Assembly: GCA_000697335.1 (NCBI GenBank)
Contig: JNEM01012754.1
Location: forward strand, 1-12,102
Length of the DNA stretch: 12,102 bases
Direction: 5' to 3'
Source of the DNA: Conidiobolus incongruus B7586
Taxonomy: Eukaryota; Entomophthoromycota; Entomophthoromycetes; Entomophthorales; Conidiobolaceae
Program-made: the position numbers and the translations under genes
The notes under the pieces: generated by a model
Databases searched by the model: none
The model's input: the letters and a program-made list of their open reading frames with translations, nothing else
What the model was told of the DNA's origin: nothing
Shown here: piece after piece, positions 8,513 to 12,102 of the stretch
Numbering within the stretch: position 1 is the stretch's first letter
Layout of the letters: each line of letters opens with the position of its first letter

Positions 8513-10650
8513 TTAATATGGTAATTGATAGCTTTTACCATAAGCTTTACAAATAATCTCTCGACATCTCCAAAATCCTTTGGTTCCAGTCATCCCGACT
8601 TCACCATCCTCGAGTCGTTTGGGATAGACAAGCTCGTCCCCTTGTTGCATTTCGAGGTATTTGGAAACAAGCCAAACTTCATCAGGCAACTTTTTTGCTA
8701 TTTTCTGGCGTTCTTTTTCAAACTGTTCGGTGGGATCGAGGATCCGACTCATGTGGAGATTATGATATGCGAGCATGTAGTTACGGAACTTGAGCTGGAT
8801 GTGCGCCTTGAGTAAGCTTACTTTCGAAGTCGCGTAACCATGGTTTAGACAGCGCTCGAGATCACGATCTGCATCCAACCATTTATTCAATCTGACGAGG
8901 GAAAGCGCTCGATTATAAAATGTTGAAGTTTGGGTGGGCAGATAGGCGATTGCTTTGGAGAAGCACCATACAGCCTCACCATAATCTGAGTTTTCATGAT
9001 ACTCTTTCCCTCGTTTAACCCATAGATCAGCATGATTAGCAATAATTTCATCTGTATATCCAGTGGCATGGCACTTCAACTTCCACTTGATTAGTTTCTG
9101 AAGGACCTTGAGATTACGACATAGTGAGAGTGATCTATCATAACGATGAAGAGCTTGGGTAACTTGGCGCTTTGCTAGGTGAGCATCTCCAATAAGTGAT
9201 TCAATTTGAGATAGATGTACCAAACTTGCGTCTAATAACTCAGCTTCATTAAGTATCATGACACCCTCGTCAAGCACACGTTGGTAGTCCCCCTTTGTGA
9301 GCAAACATTGGATGTATGAAATTTTGAGTCGAACACATTTAGGATCTTGCTTCATTGCAAGATTATATTGAGGTAAAGCATTTTTATAGTCCTTTGCCTT
9401 CATCAATGCTTCTAATTTCATAAGAATCTCATTTGAAGCTATATCTTGGATGGTTGAGTTAGGCTCAATGATTAAAGTATCCAAGTGATCTGTGGGCTCT
9501 TTACTAAACATGAGCTCAATGGAGGGTCGCAATTCGTAGAACTTATTCAGAGATTCTATATGGAATCCCAAATGGGCATGTGGTGGCTGAGCTTCAGCAG
9601 GATAATTGTTTAAGCATCCCAATTCTAAATCAAGAGCTAAACTTGGCTTGAATGTGCACATTGACACATTGACAGCTTTGAAGAATCCCCAACATACTTC
9701 TTCAGGAGGTACGCCAGTGAATAATATATAATACAGAGTTCTATCTAATTTTAGATAGAGCAAAAATAATAAAAGGAACTGAAATCGCTTATCCTTCAAT
9801 AATTTGACAAATAGATGAGGTTGCGTTTGTAAGCATTTTACCATTGTGATATAGTCCCATACGTTAGAATGTGGGTGGGATGCAATAAATGGTATTAAAA
9901 AAGATGAAAAATATTCGGGAGTAATCATCGTACACACGAGATTATATATTAGTTGTACTATGAAATAAATATTAGTTCAATACATTTAGAGATGTGACTG
10001 ATATTAATTACCATCATTTCCTCCTGGAAATTTAGAAGCTCTGGTATATTTTCTTGTCTTGGGAAGTTTTAAAATAAATTTGCATAAGTTTACAGGCTGA
10101 TCGGATTTGTCAGGGTTGGTGTTACTACTAATATTATTGGTTGCCCTAGTATTACTAGCATATACTTGATTAAAAGTAGTATTTGCATTATTAGGGTTAT
10201 TAGGATTATTAGGATCTTCAGAGTTGGGTGGAGGATCTACTAAATTACAGCCCTTTTGATAATACGTAATAGCTTCGTCTAAATTTCCTAAACCTTCACA
10301 AGCCTGTCCCATCATCCAATAAAACTATATATTATTTAGTAAAGTAATTTATAATCTGAAGTTACTTATACATATAATTTACCTTGCTAGTTGGTGTGAA
10401 TTTTGACAACCAAGAGGTTCCTATTTTTTTGACCTCGTCAAAATTGCCGACTAATAGATGCCATTCCATCAGCTGAGTCCCACTGTCCATAACACAATAT
10501 GTCATATCTTTTAATATGGTAATTAATCGAGTGACCTCTTGATGTTTACTTTTAACATGGTTTGTAATTAAAGAAATATCTCCCTTTTTAACCTTTAACA
10601 AGAAATTAGTTTCAAAATCAAATTAATATTTTGAAATTTACCTCTTCCAT
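8513..10650 (-). CDS. Divergent HOP/STI1-like TPR co-chaperone, four exons
   Basis: Coding exons on the - strand are 10650-10642, 10592-10383, 10324-10012 and 9957-8513; joined they give 658 residues. The intron phases agree at every junction. The domain order is that of the Hsp70-Hsp90 organising protein: TPR1 (about 1-105), an Asn-rich insert (107-175), a DP1-like helical block (about 213-249, KLLKDKRF aligned with HOP KLQDPRIM), TPR2A (about 353-465) and TPR2B (about 486-586, with FYNRAL kept). Residues 1-100 align without gaps on human HOP as recalled: MEEV on MEQV, GNFDE on GDYQK, K73 on K73, Y95 on Y95. That alignment fixes the start at 10650, although the frame stays open to 10701. Most carboxylate-clamp residues are changed, and a tail of about 70 residues with no DP2 resemblance ends the protein. 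Standard HOP hands clients from Hsp70 to Hsp90 in the cytosol; this one probably does not grip EEVD tails normally. The intact frames argue against a pseudogene. Confidence 0.8.
9958..10011 (-). other. Intron 3 of the HOP-like gene (54 bp)
   Basis: The donor GTAATT follows AATGATG, the branch-like ACTAAT lies upstream of the acceptor, and the intron ends TTTCATAG. It is a phase 1 intron: G joins TA to make a Val codon, and the frame then runs from QLIYNLV into the long last exon. Without splicing the frame stops at 10004-10006 and the last exon lacks a good ATG start. Confidence 0.85.
10105..10231 (-). repeat. Asn/Pro-rich low-complexity insert in the HOP-like gene
   Basis: The coding strand carries near-tandem CCTAATAAT-like 9-base units that encode repeated PNN, followed by an Asn, Thr and Ser-rich stretch. 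It sits between TPR1 and the DP1-like block, where human HOP has a more structured linker. Such Asn-rich inserts are typical of AT-rich genomes and are probably disordered. Confidence 0.75.
10325..10382 (-). other. Intron 2 of the HOP-like gene (58 bp)
   Basis: The donor GTAAAT follows ACTAGCAAG, the branch-like ACTAAA precedes the acceptor, and the intron ends TATATAG. It is a phase 0 intron. Splicing joins FTPTSK to FYWMMGQACEGL, making a continuous third repeat of TPR1 that aligns with human HOP residues 68-85 without a gap. Confidence 0.88.
10593..10641 (-). other. Intron 1 of the HOP-like gene (49 bp)
   Basis: The donor GTAAAT follows GAAGAG, the branch-like ACTAAT lies about 20 bases from the end, and the acceptor is TTAAAG. 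It is a phase 0 intron that leaves a first coding exon of only three codons (MEE). Read-through would meet a TGA inside the intron. The acceptor ends AAAG rather than TAG or CAG, making it the least typical of the three. Confidence 0.72.
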
Positions 10651-12102
10651 AGGAGGGAATGTTAATATCGTTTCAATATTATCGACATTAAAATTGGAAT
10701 CTTCTAAATATCAAAAAACTATTAAAAATGGGTTACTTTAGCTAGTTATATTTATATTATAGTACTTTGTTTATTAAATATTTTCTTAGACATTTAAACA
10801 AACTTGGCTATAAATAATTAACACAATCGAATATTTTAATTATAATTTTATTTGAAAGTACAAATCTAAAAAACAATAGTTAGTTGATTATACTATTATA
10901 AAATAATATATAATATATAAGAAACAAATCTTGATGAAAAATATTTTATAATGAATTAATATTGTTTTAAATGAAGGTCAATAGTTTTTATGTTTCATCG
11001 ACGTAAATAATACTATAAATATATATTAACTGAATGAACAACCATTATACCTAATATTATGGACAATTTATATTTTGATTGACTTTGTTTTTTGATAAAG
11101 TGAATAAATACTTATATCGTGATTAGATTTTTTAAATTATGGGTCAATTCCAATCTACCTTTTAAAACTGAATTTTTAATTATTAATAGTAAAATTTTGT
11201 TAACTGAACGAATTACAAAATATATCTTTCTTTATATTTTGAAATGTGAAATTTACATTCTTTATTTGTAACATTAACATGCATTAATCTTTTATAACTA
11301 TTAATGAGAGTAATATTCAATATGATATTTCTAGGTTACAAGGCTTTATATATTAAGGAAATATATATATTTGAACTAATTTAAAAATTGGAATTAAAAA
11401 TCAAACCAAGCAAATTAACAATTACCGAATTAAATTTAACTATATAGTAACCTTAGTCTTACAATGCCTCAGAAATTATTATATATATATATATGCCACA
11501 TATTACTATATATAAAAGAGTGTCACGTTCCTATCCAATTATTGCATATACCTTTACCATTTATATCAATTTACCCATAATTTATCTCTAATCCATTTTC
11601 CCTCAAATTGATCAATTCTTACCTCTGATATATAGAGGCTCCATATTTTTACCTGAACGAAATAAAATCAGTCCTAAAATTAACTTAAAATAAAATCCAC
11701 TGTAAATTATATCTTAATCTTATTAGTCATCAATGCTCAAGCTTAATTTAATATAATTAACCTAGTTTCCAGTACTAGGATAATATAAAGAAACATTAAT
11801 AAAAGAAAAACCAAAGGATAAACTAAATTACTTATTTTTGAAATTATTTATTTATTTATTTTTTAGAATATACTATAAAATAATAACAAACAACTTAATC
11901 TCTATAAAAAAAGATTAGAATTTATTACTTGAGATATAAAAACCAAGTTTAATATATCTTCTTTCAATATTATTAATAATAAATTTGATAAAAGTTATAT
12001 TATAATTAAAAATATAATTATTAAAATAAATATATATAAATAATTATAAAAAAACTATAAAACCCTAATAATTGAAATTTATTACTTTTATTTTATATAT
12101 AA
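10651..12102. other. AT-rich region upstream of the HOP-like gene, no gene seen
   Basis: The first 50 bases stay open in the HOP-like frame, up to a TGA just beyond 10703, and are best read as 5' UTR. The rest becomes steadily more AT-rich and resembles bases 1-2000 in composition. It includes a TA run at 11480-11494 and a plus-strand TATATAAAAG word near 11508-11518 with no gene after it. I found no conserved protein words, RNA gene or LTR. The promoter of the HOP-like gene must lie here but shows no clear element. Confidence 0.5.

Noticed and set aside
9935-9937. GTG at 9937 as the start of the large - strand frame
   Set aside because: The frame continues upstream to a good TTTCATAG acceptor at 9958 that joins the previous exon in phase, so this is an internal Val codon.
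11623-11644. Possible distant first exon (ATGGAGCCTCTATATATCAGAG with a GTAAGA donor, - strand) for the HOP-like gene
   Set aside because: The phase would fit the AG at 10704-10705, but the intron would be about 919 bp against 49-58 bp for the others, and the ATG at 10650 already aligns with the HOP start.
12060-12075. CCCTAA word near the right end as telomere sequence
   Set aside because: It occurs once (AAACCCTAATAATT) without tandem repeats.
1-12102. CRISPR arrays, tRNA or rRNA genes, a biosynthetic cluster or a defence system
   Set aside because: No spaced direct repeats, cloverleaf-like GC-rich segments or additional enzyme genes were seen; the window holds two unrelated live genes and transposon fossils.

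Overview
The window looks like nuclear DNA of an AT-rich early-diverging fungus. Three things suggest this: intergenic DNA that is roughly 80-88% A+T, three very short introns (49, 58 and 54 bp) with GTAA donors and CTAA-type branch sites, and a secreted fungal-type tyrosinase. An Entomophthoromycotina fungus such as Conidiobolus fits best, but this is inferred from style and gene content, not proven.

Layout. Bases 1-5000 hold no live gene that I can support. They are extremely AT-rich and contain decayed pieces of Ty3/Gypsy LTR retrotransposons, all on the + strand: a reverse-transcriptase piece at about 570-1345, a protease/RNase H/integrase series at about 2015-4990, and within the latter a GC-richer islet at 3691-3898 that looks like a polypurine tract plus an LTR. 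The order of the pieces means at least two copies are involved. Bases 5000-6066 are intergenic and carry the tyrosinase promoter. A single-exon secreted type-3 copper oxidase (tyrosinase/catechol oxidase) lies at 6067-7257 (+). It has unusually GC-rich, C-ending codons for this DNA.

An AT-rich spacer (7258-8512) separates it from a convergent four-exon gene on the - strand, 8513-10650. When its exons are joined, a 658-residue protein results with the layout of the Hsp70-Hsp90 co-chaperone HOP/STI1 (TPR1, DP1, TPR2A, TPR2B). Its first 100 residues line up without gaps on human HOP as I recall it. Most of the residues that grip the EEVD tails of Hsp70 and Hsp90 are replaced, the usual C-terminal DP2 domain is not evident, and an Asn-rich insert is present. 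It is the most interesting object here. Bases 10651-12102 are AT-rich with no gene that I can support.

The two live genes are tail-to-tail neighbours and nothing suggests that they work together: one is a secreted phenol oxidase, the other an apparent cytosolic co-chaperone relative. I see no operon-like or cluster-like system, no RNA genes and no CRISPR array.
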